NCBI GenBank assembly: GCA_001305055.1
Contig: BBZX01000004.1
Span: forward strand, 124,001-188,000
DNA: 64,000 bases
Origin: Clostridia bacterium UC5.1-1C12
Lineage (GTDB): Bacteria > Bacillota_I > Bacilli_A > Erysipelotrichales > Erysipelotrichaceae
Direction: 5' to 3'
Made by a program: the position numbers and the translations under genes. Positions 40,500 to 51,822 of the stretch are shown here, one piece after another; positions within the stretch are counted from its first letter, which is position 1; each line of letters starts with the position of its first letter. The notes under the pieces are model-generated. The model made no database searches. It saw nothing but the letters and a program-made list of their open reading frames with translations, and had not been told where the DNA came from.

Positions 40500-41758
40500 G
40501 AAACTCACTCACCTTTATCATTACCTTGCGGCAGTCATCAAAGAATGCCGGATAGCTTTTTTCAATATACTCCGCTTCATCAATAACTACCTCATGATCT
40601 GCAATCACCGCCGCTACTGTCAAAGCCATTACAATACGGTGATCTTTCCAGCCGCTGAGCGCATCAGGTGTCTGTGTCATGCCGCCATAAATGATAATTT
40701 CATCTTCACTGCTGCTGATTTCACAGCCAAACCTGCGAAGTTCTGTTTCCATTGCTAAAATCCGATCACTTTCTTTAATTCTCAGCCGGCCTGCATTGTA
40801 AATCTTAGTACGGCCTTGGGAAGCCATGGCGAGCGTACAGACAATAGGGCCAAGGTCCGGGCAATTATGCAGATCAATATCATGGGCATGCGGTACACCT
40901 TTGCATACATGATAACCGCCTTCAATCTCTTTAACAGTGATGCCGAAATCCTTGATGATATCAAGAATCTGCTTATCTCCCTGTAAAGAGTCATGGCGTA
41001 CACCTAAAATGTCCAAATCATGATTAAGCGCCGCCATCACCGCAAAGAAAGCAAATTGTGAAAAATCACCTTCCACAGCGGTATCATGAGAATGATAACG
41101 CTGATTACCTTTAATATATAATGTATTCTCATCCTCAAAGCTGACTTTACGCCAAACTCTTCAAGCATCTGCAGCGTCAGCAGCACATAGCTTTTAGATT
41201 CAAATGTATTTTCAATATGGATTCTTGAATCATCCCCAAGCAGCGGCAGAATGAATAACAAGCCGCTTATAAACTGTGAAGACACATTTCCCGGCAAAGT
41301 ATAATTACCAGGTTTCAGTGTCCCTTCAATAGTGATTGCATGCTCATCCTGTTCATAGAAGCAGCCCTGAGCTTTAAACAAATCCTCGTAAATCTTCTGC
41401 GGGCGTTTCAAGAGACGATTTTGCCGGTAAAGCTGACCCTTTGTCCAGTCGCAGCAAAGAGGGGAATAAAGAATCGCAGGGTAGAGCCTGATTCATTACA
41501 GTTTATCACAGACGCATTCAAGTGATTAAAATCCTTGATGCCGTTAATTTTTAAGCTGTGCTCATAGCATTCAATTTCTGCTCCTAAAGCGCGCATCCCT
41601 TCTATTGTTGTCTGTACATCCACTGAATAAGCAATATTGTCGATGTGTGAAACTCCCGGTGCCAGACAGGCGCAAAGAATCGCACGGTGACTCATGCTTT
41701 TGCTTGGCGGTATCTTTACACTGCCGCTGCAGGCGGAAGGCGTAACCGTCACTTTCAT
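40492..41758 (-). CDS. aroA: 3-phosphoshikimate 1-carboxyvinyltransferase (EPSP synthase; frameshifted)
   Basis: About 422 residues over three frames. Start MKVTVTPSACSGSVKIPPSKSMSHRAILCA is typical, with the PEP-binding lysine in PPSKSMSHR. Internal NCNESGSTLRFF, the second-half LRIKESDRILAMETELRRFG and HRIVMALTVAA are conserved. Missing bases near 41419-41422 (A) and 41144 (G) restore GKNRLLKRPQKIYED and GVKVSFEDENTLYIKG. Produces EPSP for chorismate. Within the operon it stands 1 bp after aroF copy 1. Confidence 0.94.
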
Positions 41759-41759
41759 C

Positions 41760-42775
41760 TTACAGATCCCTGCCGATCACTTGCGCGATCGCACGGCCTT
41801 TCTTAATTACATTCGCAAATTTCTCTGGTTTCAATGACTGCGCGCCATCACTCCACGCGCATTCAGGGTTATCATGTACCTCAATAATCAAACCATCAGC
41901 ACCAGCCGCAATGGCAGCTAAGCTCATTGATTCAATCAGTTTCCAATTACCGGTCGCGTGTGATGGATCAATAATAATCGGCAGGTGTGTCTTTTCCTTA
42001 ATGATTGGAACAACACTTAAATCTAAAGTATTTCTTGTATATTTTTCAAAAGTACGGATACCGCGTTCACATAAGATAACATTTTCATTGCCGCCAGCCA
42101 TGATATACTCTGCTGACATGATCCATTCTTCAATTGTGTTAGCTAAACCGCGTTTTAATAAAATTGGCTTCTTAGTTTTACCTACCGCTTTCAGTAAAGA
42201 GAAGTTCTGCATATTTCTCGCACCGATTTGAATAATGTCGACATTTTCCACAAATTCATCGATATGCTCGGCATCCATCAGCTCACTGACAATCGGCAGT
42301 CCTGTGCGTTTTCTCGCTTCTGCCATGGCGCGGATACCCTCACTTTCAAGTCCTTGGAACGCATAAGGTGAGGTTCTTGGCTTATAGGCACCGCCGCGCA
42401 GCATATCACCGCCGGCTTCCTTGACTTCCTGTGCAATGCGGCAGATCTGATCTTCACCCTCGACGGAGCACGGACCACCGATAATCACAATTTTTCATTA
42501 CCGCCAATCTTAATACCTGCCGCTTCTACAATTGTATCTTCCGGATGGAAGAGACGGTTTGCTTTTTTATAAGGTGCCGCGATACGGGTAACATTCTCAA
42601 TCCATGGATTTGCTTTAATGATTTTTTCATCCAATGAGGTAGTATCCCCAATCAGACCTAAAATATGGTAATTACTTCCCTGTGAATTATTAACTTGAAA
42701 GCCTCTGTCTTCATAAGACTTAATAATTCGTTCAACTTCATTTTTCGGTGTATCTTTTTTTAATGTAAGTATCAT
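41760..42775 (-). CDS. aroF: DAHP synthase (type I-beta), copy 1 (frameshifted)
   Basis: About 338 residues. A small N-terminal ferredoxin-like regulatory domain ([20 protein letters not shown]) joins a TIM barrel with [43 protein letters not shown] and IIDPSHATG. One more A in the run 42491-42495 joins the two. Condenses PEP and erythrose-4-phosphate, the first step of the shikimate pathway. It resembles Thermotoga-type enzymes, whose N-terminal domain binds the inhibitor. It lies directly after a closely similar copy 2. Confidence 0.95.
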
Positions 42776-42787
42776 AATTTATCCCCT

Positions 42788-43803
42788 CTAGATATCACGG
42801 CCAATAACTTTGGCAATCGCTCTTCCTTTTTCAACAACCTGTTTGAATTTAGCCGGCTTTAATGACTGCGCACCGTCACTCCATGCGCATTCAGGATTGT
42901 CATGAACCTCAATAATCAAGCCGTCAGCACCTGCCGCAATTGCCGCAAGACTCATTGACTCAACAAGATCCCAGTCACCGGTCGCATGTGAGGGATCAAT
43001 GATGATTGGCAGGTGGCTCTTGCGTTTAATGATTGGCACAACACTCAGATCCAATGTATTTCTTGTATATTTTTCAAATGTACGGATACCGCGTTCACAT
43101 AAGATAACATTCTCATTGCCGCCGGACATAATGTATTCCGCTGACATCAGCCATTCTTCAATCGTATTACTCAAGCCGCGCTTTAATAAGATCGGTTTGC
43201 GGATCATACCCAGTGCTTTTAATAAATCAAAGTTCTGCATATTGCGGGCACCTACTTGAATCAGATCGACATTTTCAACAAACTCATCAATCTTATCCAC
43301 ACCCATAATCTCTGAAACAATTGGCAAACCGGTACGCTTTCTGGCTTCAGCCATATCCTGAATTCCCTCACTGCCTAAACCCTGAAACGCATAAGGCGAA
43401 GTTCTTGGCTTATACGCACCGCCTCTTAGCATTACACCGCCGGCATCTTTGACCTCTTGAGCAATGCGGCAGATCTGTTCCTCACCCTCAACCGAGCATG
43501 GGCCGCCGATTACAACAATATTTTCCTTGCCGCCGATTTTAATACCCGCGACATCTACCACTGTATCTTCCGGATGAAACAGGCGGTTTACCTTTTTATA
43601 AGGTGCCGCGATGCGGGTAACCTGTTCAATCCATGGATTCGCGCGAACGATTTTTCATCAACAATCGTTGTATCGCCGACAATACCAAATACGTTATAAT
43701 CAACACCGCGGATCAGATTGACTTCCAACCCTTTATCTTCAAATTCCTTAATAATTTTATCGATTTCTGCCTGTGGGGCACCCTTTTTACAAGTAATAAT
43801 CAT
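42788..43803 (-). CDS. aroF: DAHP synthase (type I-beta), copy 2 (frameshifted)
   Basis: About 338 residues. N-terminal domain MIITCKKGAPQAEIDKIIKE; barrel with [45 protein letters not shown] and DPSHATGDWD. One more A at 43651-43655 restores VDEKIVRANPWIEQVTRIA. RBS AGGAGAAAG; overlaps aroQ by 4 bp. The barrel is near-identical to copy 1 over long stretches, while the N-terminal regulatory domains differ clearly (for example [13 protein letters not shown] against VDYNVFGIVGDTT), so the two may respond to different amino acids. This is inference. Confidence 0.95.
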
Positions 43804-44243
43804 GATTCTTTCTCCTTTAATTTTTCAATCAATATTTCTATCGCATGCTTATATCCCTGAATTCCTTCACCGGTAATCGTTTTGAAACAAGCCAATCCCG
43901 GATAAGAAAGCTGCCTGAATGCTTCACGGCTTTCAATTTTAGAAATATGTACTTCTACCGTCGGGATACCCACTGCCTTTAATGCATCAAGAATGGCAAT
44001 GCTTGTATGCGTATAAGCTGCCGGGTTGATTACGATACCATCAATTCTGCCATAGGCTTCCTGAATCTTATCAACCAATGCACCTTCGTGATTGCTCTGA
44101 TAGAATTCTACCAGCACTTGATGCTCATCGCAAGTTTTCTGACATAAATCAAGCAATGCCTGATAGCTTTCACTTCCATAAATCCCCGGTTCTCTGATGC
44201 CGACCATATTGATATTCGGGCCGTTAATTACAAGTAACTTCAT
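43800..44243 (-). CDS. aroQ: 3-dehydroquinate dehydratase, type II
   Basis: 147 residues. Type II signature: MKLLVINGPNINMVGIREPG, catalytic Tyr in GIYGSESY, NPAAYTHTSIAI, EVHISKIESREAFRQ with catalytic His, and GEGIQGYKHAI. Converts 3-dehydroquinate to 3-dehydroshikimate. Overlaps the aroF copy 2 start by 4 bp. Unbroken frame. Confidence 0.96.
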   Translation of the reverse strand: MKLLVINGPNINMVGIREPGIYGSESYQALLDLCQKTCDEHQVLVEFYQSNHEGALVDKIQEAYGRIDGIVINPAAYTHTSIAILDALKAVGIPTVEVHISKIESREAFRQLSYPGLACFKTITGEGIQGYKHAIEILIEKLKEKES

Positions 44244-44255
44244 TAAATCGCTCCT

Positions 44256-45470
44256 TTATCTGTTTGAGGCTGCCTCAATTGTCGAGTTATTCTCTATTTC
44301 AAAGTGACTGTATTTCTGATACAGCGGCATCCGTTCCTTCTCCATTGCCTGCAGACGTTCTTTACTTGAGGAAAGCGGCCGGCTGTCATCAACCAACAAT
44401 GCGTCCAAATTGCGTCGAATATGGAAGATAATACCATTTTGTGCCAATGCCCGCATATTCTCTTCCTTTTTAATAATGCCGCCGCCGCAGGAAATAATCA
44501 GCTTTGTCTGCTTAGCGAGATCTTTACAAATCGCTGTTTCAATTTCCCGAAACTTTGCTTCACCCTCTGTGTCAAAGATTTCCCTGATTGTGCGCTGTTC
44601 TCGGCGGACAATTTCTTCATCAATGTCAACCAAACGTTTATCACAGCTTTCAGCCAAGTCCCGTGACAATGTTGTTTTGCCGCTGCTTGGCATACCGATT
44701 ATAACGATGTTGGCCATATCCTTATAGATTTCATCAGTAATCTGATAAATTATTTCATCATCAAGCGTTATGTCATGAAAGAATTCACATGCTGCCTTTG
44801 CCTGTGCTGCCAGCATTTCCAAACCATTCACATGCTTCAGCTTCAGTTCTTCCGCCTGCTGGCAGAGTCGGGTTGTCAATGGGTTATAGATCACATCAGC
44901 TACCGCCTCTACATGGTCAAAACCGGCAAGATCGATGATTTGATCCTCATTGTTCGGATACATACCGACGCTGGTCGCATTGATGAACACTTGAATTTCC
45001 TGATGCTGTTTCAAATCTCCATAGCTGATGATCGGTGCCGGTTTATTGCGACCAGCAACCAGTATTTCCTTCGCTCCCATCGCTTTTAATACCGCCTGTG
45101 CCGTTTTACTTGTACCGCCGGTTCCAAGTACACAGCAGCATTTATCCTTGATGACAATGTTATGATGCTCCAGCATCAGCTTTAAACCGGTAAAGTCGGT
45201 ATTTGTCGCTATCAGGCGGCCATTTCGGTTGACAATTGCATTCACCGCATGAATTGCTAATGCCTGTTCATCGATTTCATCACAATACTGCATTACAGTT
45301 TCCTTATAAGGAATTGTTACATTGATGGCTTTAAAAGCCTTTGCTTCCATGAACTCTGCGAGCTGCTGCTCATCAAGCTCAATTAATTCATAGGGCTGAT
45401 CAATCAGTTTTTCATGTATCATTTTAGAAAAGCTGTGCCCTAATTTTTTCCCAATTAATCCAATTCGCAT
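44256..45470 (-). CDS. aroEK: Shikimate dehydrogenase-shikimate kinase fusion
   Basis: 404 residues from ATG 45470 (an earlier start at 45488 lacks an RBS). Residues 1-255 are AroE: GLIGKKLGHSFSKMIHEKL, NVTIPYKETVMQYC with the catalytic Lys, and NADP loop GTGGTSKTAQAVLKAMG. From about 260, NIVIIGMPSSGKTTLSRDLA (Walker A), DIDEEIVRREQRTIREIFDT and ISCGGGIIKKEENM form AroK. The linker is IYQITDEIYKDMAN. The frame is continuous, so the fusion is seen as written, but RBS-like AAGGAT and ATG in KDM lie exactly at the junction. An indel just before would yield two separate genes. Reduces 3-dehydroshikimate and phosphorylates shikimate. Confidence 0.9.
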   Translation of the reverse strand: MRIGLIGKKLGHSFSKMIHEKLIDQPYELIELDEQQLAEFMEAKAFKAINVTIPYKETVMQYCDEIDEQALAIHAVNAIVNRNGRLIATNTDFTGLKLMLEHHNIVIKDKCCCVLGTGGTSKTAQAVLKAMGAKEILVAGRNKPAPIISYGDLKQHQEIQVFINATSVGMYPNNEDQIIDLAGFDHVEAVADVIYNPLTTRLCQQAEELKLKHVNGLEMLAAQAKAACEFFHDITLDDEIIYQITDEIYKDMANIVIIGMPSSGKTTLSRDLAESCDKRLVDIDEEIVRREQRTIREIFDTEGEAKFREIETAICKDLAKQTKLIISCGGGIIKKEENMRALAQNGIIFHIRRNLDALLVDDSRPLSSSKERLQAMEKERMPLYQKYSHFEIENNSTIEAASNR

Positions 45471-46557
45471 AATGAATCCCTCATCCATTCACCGCCATAG
45501 GCTTCAACACATAAATCAAGCAGGCACAAAGCGGTCACTGCATCAACTACGACTCTTGCCCGATGGAAAATTGCCGGATCATGGCGTCCTTTCAATTCCA
45601 ATATGGCATCCTTTTTCTCATTGTAATCAACCGTCTGCTGCGGCTTGAAGATGCTTGGTGTAGGTTTAATTACCGTTCTGAATAAGATTGGCATACCATT
45701 TGCGATACCGCCGTTGATTCCGCCATTGTTATTGGTTTTTGAAACGATCTTATCACCGCTCATCAGCCATGCATCATTTGCTTCACTGCCATAATGATTG
45801 ACAAAATCAAAGCCCATTCCGAATTCAACCCCCTTGACTGCCGGCACTGAGAATAGATACGCACTTAGACTGCTCTCAATCGAATGAAAATAAGGCTCGC
45901 CGATGCCGGCCGGTACATTCAGAATCATTGTTTCAAGAATGCCGCCAACGCTGTCCTTTTGGGCCGCCGCCGCTTCTATCAGGTTGATCATAGCACTTTG
46001 AGCATCACTGTCCAACACGGCAAAATCCATGGCTGACAAAGCTTTTAAATCTGCGGTCAGATCAACAAATTCACGGTCATGAACATTCATGCACTGTTTG
46101 ATATGGGTACCAATTAAAATGCCCTTTTTTCAAGAATCTGTTCAGCAATCGCGCCTGCCGCTACCAATGGAGCAGTAATTCGGCCTGAGAAATGTCCGCC
46201 GCCGCGGTAATCCTGACAGCCGTGATATTTCACATAGGCCGTGTAATCAGCATGTGAAGGTCTCAGCAGCTGCGGTGTATAATCTCTGGATTGCTGTTCC
46301 TTATTCATGATTTGAATATGCAGGGGGGTACCGGTTGTGCAGCCATTAAAGTAACCGCTGGTTATATGAAACAAATCCTCCTCATGGCGCTGTGTTGATA
46401 TCTTTCCCTTAGCCCGGCGTTTATCAAGCTGTGCCTGAACCGCATCGAGATCAAGCTTAATGCCAGCTTCTAAACCATCGATGACCACACCGATCGATTC
46501 ACCGTGGCTTTCACCATAAAGTGAAATCGTAATATTTTTGCCGATTGTACTTTTCAT
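45455..46557 (-). CDS. aroC: Chorismate synthase (frameshifted)
   Basis: About 367 residues. Signatures GESHGESIGVVIDGLEAG, RRAKGKISTQRHEED, SGYFNGCTTGTPL, DYRGGGHFSGRITAPL (FMN/flavin-site region) and SNNNGGINGGIANG-type residues near the C-terminus. One more A in the run 46125-46130 (T on plus) gives EKKGILIGTHIKQC and joins the halves. Makes chorismate from EPSP with reduced FMN. Follows aroB by 9 bp and overlaps the start of aroEK by 16 bp. Confidence 0.95.
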
Positions 46558-46566
46558 GAAAACCTC

Positions 46567-47586
46567 CTATAAGTATTTTCTTAATGTCTCAATATCAACA
46601 TCAATTAACTGCGCATGACCAATTTCTTCAACCTGTACGATGGTAACCTTTTTGCCATCGGCTTTTTTATCATTGAATATTAAATGAATGACTTCATCAG
46701 GATCATAAGCCGCATCAATCGGCAGATTCATTTTAGTCAATATCGCCTGTAAACGCTGTTTAATTTCCTCATTCTCGATAATTTTCATCATTCCGATGCT
46801 GACACATTCACCATGATAATAATCATGAAGGTGGTACAGACTCTCAACAGCATGACCGATGGTATGACCAAAATTCAATATTTTACGAAGATTGGCTTCC
46901 TTTTCATCCGCCTCAACCACTTTCTTCTTGACAATTAAGGAACGGGTAATAATTTCCTCAAGAATTTCATCGGGTTCATTATTCTGGAAATCGGCGTCAT
47001 GTTTCTCAAAAAGCTCAAACAATTCAGGATCGGCGATTAAGCCTTCCTTGACCGCTTCCGCAAGACCGTTATAGTAATGCCGGCGCGGCAGTGTTTTTAG
47101 AGTTGTTAAGTCTACAATTACCACCTCCGGGTGATAGAAGGTCCCTAATACATTTTTTACTTCATCCAGATTGATCGCTACCTTGCCGCCGATGCTGGAA
47201 TCAATCTGTGACAGTGTTGTGGTTGGAATTGATGAAAAATGGATGCCTCTTTTAAAGGTAGCCGCTACAAATCCGCTTAAGTCGCCGATGACACCGCCGC
47301 CCAGCGCAAGAATTAAATCATTTCTTGAGAAGTTCAATTCCAGAAGCTTCATGCAGATCTGCTGATAAACACGAACGCTCTTAGCACCCTCACCCTGCTC
47401 GGTAATAAACAAATGACCGTTAGGGCATTGTGACAAGACAAGCTGCTGATATTCGGCAGGAACTCCCTCATCAGTGATGATCATCACCTTGCGATTCAGA
47501 TCAATGTAATCTGCCAGCTGTGTTATCGCGTTTCTAACTATAACAATACGGCTGCTTGCTTCACTTAAGTTAACTGATAATTCCAT
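46567..47586 (-). CDS. aroB: 3-dehydroquinate synthase
   Basis: 339 residues from ATG 47586 (MELSVNLSEASSRIVIV). The RBS AAAAGGAGATCAGAAT decides this start; an apparent upstream extension to 47676 crosses the leader terminator and is not coding. NAD/metal motifs ILALGGGVIGDLSGFVA, SQIDSSIGGKVAIN, GLAEAVKEGLIADPEL and ILNFGHTIGHAVESLY are all present. Converts DAHP to 3-dehydroquinate. First structural gene of the aro operon, downstream of an attenuator-like leader. Unbroken frame. Confidence 0.96.
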   Translation of the reverse strand: MELSVNLSEASSRIVIVRNAITQLADYIDLNRKVMIITDEGVPAEYQQLVLSQCPNGHLFITEQGEGAKSVRVYQQICMKLLELNFSRNDLILALGGGVIGDLSGFVAATFKRGIHFSSIPTTTLSQIDSSIGGKVAINLDEVKNVLGTFYHPEVVIVDLTTLKTLPRRHYYNGLAEAVKEGLIADPELFELFEKHDADFQNNEPDEILEEIITRSLIVKKKVVEADEKEANLRKILNFGHTIGHAVESLYHLHDYYHGECVSIGMMKIIENEEIKQRLQAILTKMNLPIDAAYDPDEVIHLIFNDKKADGKKVTIVQVEEIGHAQLIDVDIETLRKYL

Positions 47587-47604
47587 ATTCTGATCTCCTT
47601 TTTT

Positions 47605-47638
47605 AATAAAAAAAGCATCCGTCTTACCAGAATGCTTT
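47605..47638 (-). terminator. Attenuator terminator before aroB
   Basis: On the minus strand AAAGCAT (47638-47632) and ATGCTTT (47618-47612) pair, flanked by further pairing C-G, and a U7 run follows. The RBS of aroB begins a few bases later. An intrinsic terminator inside a leader before an operon is the mark of attenuation. Confidence 0.85.
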
Positions 47639-47643
47639 GTTAT

Positions 47644-47703
47644 GCCCCTCTTTTGATTAAAAGTCAAAATGACCAATCGTATTTCGAATTGGTTTATCGG
47701 GGC
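47644..47703 (-). promoter_or_regulatory. Structured leader RNA: three-way junction between leader peptide and terminator
   Basis: GCCCC (47703-47699) pairs with GGGGC (47648-47644) and encloses two hairpins: ACCAAT/ATTGGT (47693-47672) and TTTTGA/TCAAAA (47669-47651). The peptide's stop codon is adjacent to the outer stem. A ribosome stalled on the aromatic codons could shield the start of the fold. Alternative: part of an uncharacterised riboswitch. Confidence 0.7.
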
Positions 47704-47751
47704 CTAGCAATAAAAGTAAAAGACTGACGCTTTATTTAACATTGTTTTCAT
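47704..47751 (-). CDS. Leader peptide rich in aromatic residues (aro attenuator)
   Basis: ATG 47751 to TAG 47704 encodes 15 residues, MKTMLNKASVFYFYC; an in-frame second ATG at 47742 would give 12. The four codons TTT-TAC-TTT-TAT for Phe-Tyr-Phe-Tyr directly precede Cys and the stop. Such a run is expected by chance very rarely and is exactly what ribosome-stalling leaders show before aromatic amino acid operons (as in E. coli pheA). Downstream are a structured region and an intrinsic terminator, then aroB. When Phe-tRNA or Tyr-tRNA is low the ribosome would stall and favour read-through. The start codon is weakly supported, since no good Shine-Dalgarno is present and the -10 box is close. 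Confidence 0.75.
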   Translation of the reverse strand: MKTMLNKASVFYFYC

Positions 47752-47757
47752 GCTTCA

Positions 47758-47786
47758 AGTTTAAAACAATTTAAAATGAATTGCAA
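47758..47786 (-). promoter_or_regulatory. Candidate promoter of the aro operon
   Basis: Minus strand: TTGCAA (47786-47781) and TAAACT (47763-47758), 17-bp spacer. Transcription would start at about 47751-47752, next to the leader-peptide ATG, giving a leaderless or nearly leaderless peptide. Another promoter further upstream is possible. 47787-47924 otherwise shows no gene. Confidence 0.5.
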
Positions 47787-47924
47787 GTAAAAAATGAAAA
47801 GAATTTCACCATTCAATGAAAATTTATATCAACGCTGTTACATTTATCGGCGATCAGAAAAACATTCATTTTGAAACAGACCTATGATACACTTAGTTTA
47901 ACAATTATATCAGGGGAAAAACTT

Positions 47925-48442
47925 ATGCTTTACAAACATCAAAGAAGATTAAGACCGAGACGCAAAATAGATCGGCTGATTGATACAGTATGTGCGGTTT
48001 TCTGCTTAATGCCGATGCTGCTTATAGACCTAATCAGTGATAATTTCATCGGGAAGGAAAACATAATGATGACCATCACGTTTTCAAGAGCCGCATCTTA
48101 TGCGCTTTTCGCATTTGCCTTACTCAATTTGGCATCATTCTGTCCGCAGGGACTGGCGTTTATAGTACCTGTTACCGATGATAATCGTGAAAGCTGATTC
48201 AGATATTTAATAATATGTTGAATATGATGAAGCTGGTAGTCTCAATGGTTGTTCTATATCCGATCTATACGCTTCTTCAGCTGCCAATAGGCTTTTTTAT
48301 TATCATCATGCTCATAGCGTTGATTATCATCGGCAGGTTATATCTCAACAATATAAAAGCAGCAGCTGAATCAAAAAAAGTAAGCATAAAAAAGCTGGAA
48401 ATCTTAATTTGCGCACAATTTCATTTGGCATCCAAACTGTGA
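47925..48442 (+). CDS. Small membrane protein of unknown function (frameshifted)
   Basis: Two frames combine into about 172 residues, with a break near 48190. The first starts MLYKHQRRLRPRRKID at ATG 47925 (RBS AGGGGAAAA) and holds two helices (about 17-36 and 47-65). The second adds VVSMVVLYPIYTLLQLPIG and FIIIMLIALIIIGRLYLN, two more. A basic N-terminus and four helices suggest an inner-membrane protein. No family is recognised. It is divergent from the aro operon and convergent with the phospho-beta-glucosidase gene. It might also be two genes. Confidence 0.5.
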
Positions 48443-48468
48443 TGTGTACCTTAAGTTCTCCAGCTTTT
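48390..48468 (+). terminator. Weak long-loop terminator
   Basis: AAAAGCTGGA (48390-48399) pairs with TCCAGCTTTT (48459-48468), a perfect 10-bp stem with a loop of about 59 bases, followed by AT. Its first arm lies inside the previous coding frame. The pairing is good but the loop is unusual. Confidence 0.45.
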
Positions 48469-48515
48469 ATGATCCGGCATCTTAAATGCTGTTGGGAATA
48501 AATTATAATCAAATC

Positions 48516-49924
<1,409 letters not shown>

Positions 49925-51778
49925 CTACACCTCCTTCAATATCATTACGGTATCATTAATAGCTACCGTTTTATTCTTCTCGCAAGTAAATTCATAGTGA
50001 TCACAATTAGCGACTACCATCGGTGTTACCACATCATAGCCTTCATTTTTAATCGCAGCTATATCAAATTCCATCAGCAAATCACCGGCTTGCACTTGAT
50101 CACCATCTTTAACCAAAACATTGAAGTATTTACCATCAAGCTTTACTGTATCTAAGCCGACATGAAGAATTAAATCAGCCCCGGCTTCAGAAGTCATCGT
50201 TATTGCATGTTTAGTCGCAAATACCGTCTTGATAGTGCCGGCAGCCGGCGCATATAACTTTCCCTCATCAGGCATTATCGCGATTCCTTTTCCTATCAAT
50301 TCATTCGCAAAAGTTGGATCATTGACTTCATTTAAGGCAATGCATTTTCCTTTCATCGGTGAATGTAAGACTGATTGTCTGAGCGTTGATTGTACTACGG
50401 TTTCTTTCTTTGTCTCCATTTCTTTATCTTTAAATAATACAAATGATACAATGAAACTGACTGCAAATGCTATCGCTGCCCCTGCGCATGCCAGATAGAA
50501 GTTTGACATCGGAGCGTCAATTCCGATATAGCTGGGTAATGTAAGCAGACCCGGTGAACCGCCTGAGAAGTTCTTAATGTTTAATAATCCCATAAATAAA
50601 CCACCGGCACAGCCGCCCGCCATTGCCGCAATCAGATTTGTGCGGATTTTCATTGTCACACCAAACAATACCGGTTCAGTAATACCGCAGACAGCAGTAA
50701 TACCTGTTGCTGATGTCAGCTGTTTCAATTCTGAATTCTTTGTTTTCACAGATACGGCTAAAGCAGCGGCTCCCTGAGCGACATTGCTTGCCAGCTGACC
50801 TGGATATATGATTGTATCAAAACCCATAGTCATACGATTATTGATACCGATCGGCGTAATTGCATGATGCGTACCCGTCATAACTAAGAATGGCAGGAAG
50901 GTACCCATCAGAGTTGGTACGAGCCAGCCAGCATAGCTGTTTAGAGTGTTGATGCCGGCCGCAATAAAGGTACTGATAATATACCCTAAAGGTCCTAACA
51001 CAACCAAGGTAGCAATACCGGTAATCAGAATCGTGATCAATGGTCCTGTGAAGTATTTAATCGCTTTAGGTGAAATCTTATCCGCAAAAGGCTCAACGAC
51101 AGACATCAGCCATACACCTAAAATAATCGGGATTACCGATGAGGTATAAGAAGCGTTATAAATCGGCAGACCAAAGACGGTAATGGCTTCACCAACTTCT
51201 TTTGAAGCTGCGACCATACTTATAAAGTTAGGATGAATCAGCATAGCGCCCAGCATCATTGCCAGATATTGATTGCAGCCAAACTTCTTCGCCGCTGAAT
51301 TAGCAAGTAACACCGGCAGGAAATAGAAGGTAGCATCTGCCATAAGTTAATCACCTGATAGGTGGAAGCCTGATTATCTACCCACTTAAATGCAACTAAT
51401 AATGCCAGCACTGCCTTAAGCATACCGGCAGCCGTCAGCGGCGGCAGGATAGGTGTAAAGATACCGGCGATCGTATCAATAAGATTATTAATTTTATTAC
51501 CATTTTTCTTTTCCGGTTTCTTATCCATTTCATTCAGATCAATCATTTTAATTAAATGCTGATACACCTGCGGGACATCTGAACCAATAATTACTTGATA
51601 TTGTCCGCCCTTTGATACAACACCGACAACTCCCTCAGTATTTTTCAGCGCTTCAGTATCTGCTTTAGCTTCATCAATAAGATTGAAACGCAGACGGGTA
51701 GCGCAATGGCCCACATGTGATATATTTTTTCACCGCCGACATGCTTCAGTATAATGCCGGCTATTTTTCATAATCCAT
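49925..51778 (-). CDS. bglP: PTS beta-glucoside EIIBCA permease (frameshifted)
   Basis: About 617 residues. Start MDYEKIAGIILKHVGGEKNI at 51778 (RBS AGGAGG) after repair at the T runs 51764-51768 and 51725-51730. EIIB with the phosphocysteine in HVGHCATRLRFNL; then EIIC helices with PILPPLTAAGMLKAVLALL and TGTHHAITPIGINNR; C-terminal EIIA with the active His in ADLILHVGLDTVKLDGK. A break between 51256 and 51343 is also repaired by one base. Imports aryl-beta-glucosides and cellobiose. Co-transcribed with licT and the GH1 gene. Confidence 0.92.
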
Positions 51779-51822
51779 CTTAATCCTCCTCGTAAAATAG
51801 TTTTGTATAGGTATTTCGCCTT

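Noticed and set aside
41760..43803. Assembly duplication of one aroF gene
   Set aside because: The two copies differ at many positions and in the N-terminal domain, so they are real paralogues.
47587..47676. Longer aroB start at 47676
   Set aside because: The extension runs through the leader terminator and has no RBS; ATG 47586 has AAAAGGAG and the family N-terminus.
47587..47751. T-box leader for the aro operon
   Set aside because: No conserved T-box core or specifier loop pattern is visible; the Phe/Tyr leader peptide explains the layout better.
48215..48442. Separate second membrane gene downstream of 47925
   Set aside because: No RBS precedes it, and its frame reads back without a stop into the end of the first; one base joins them. 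Two genes remain possible.
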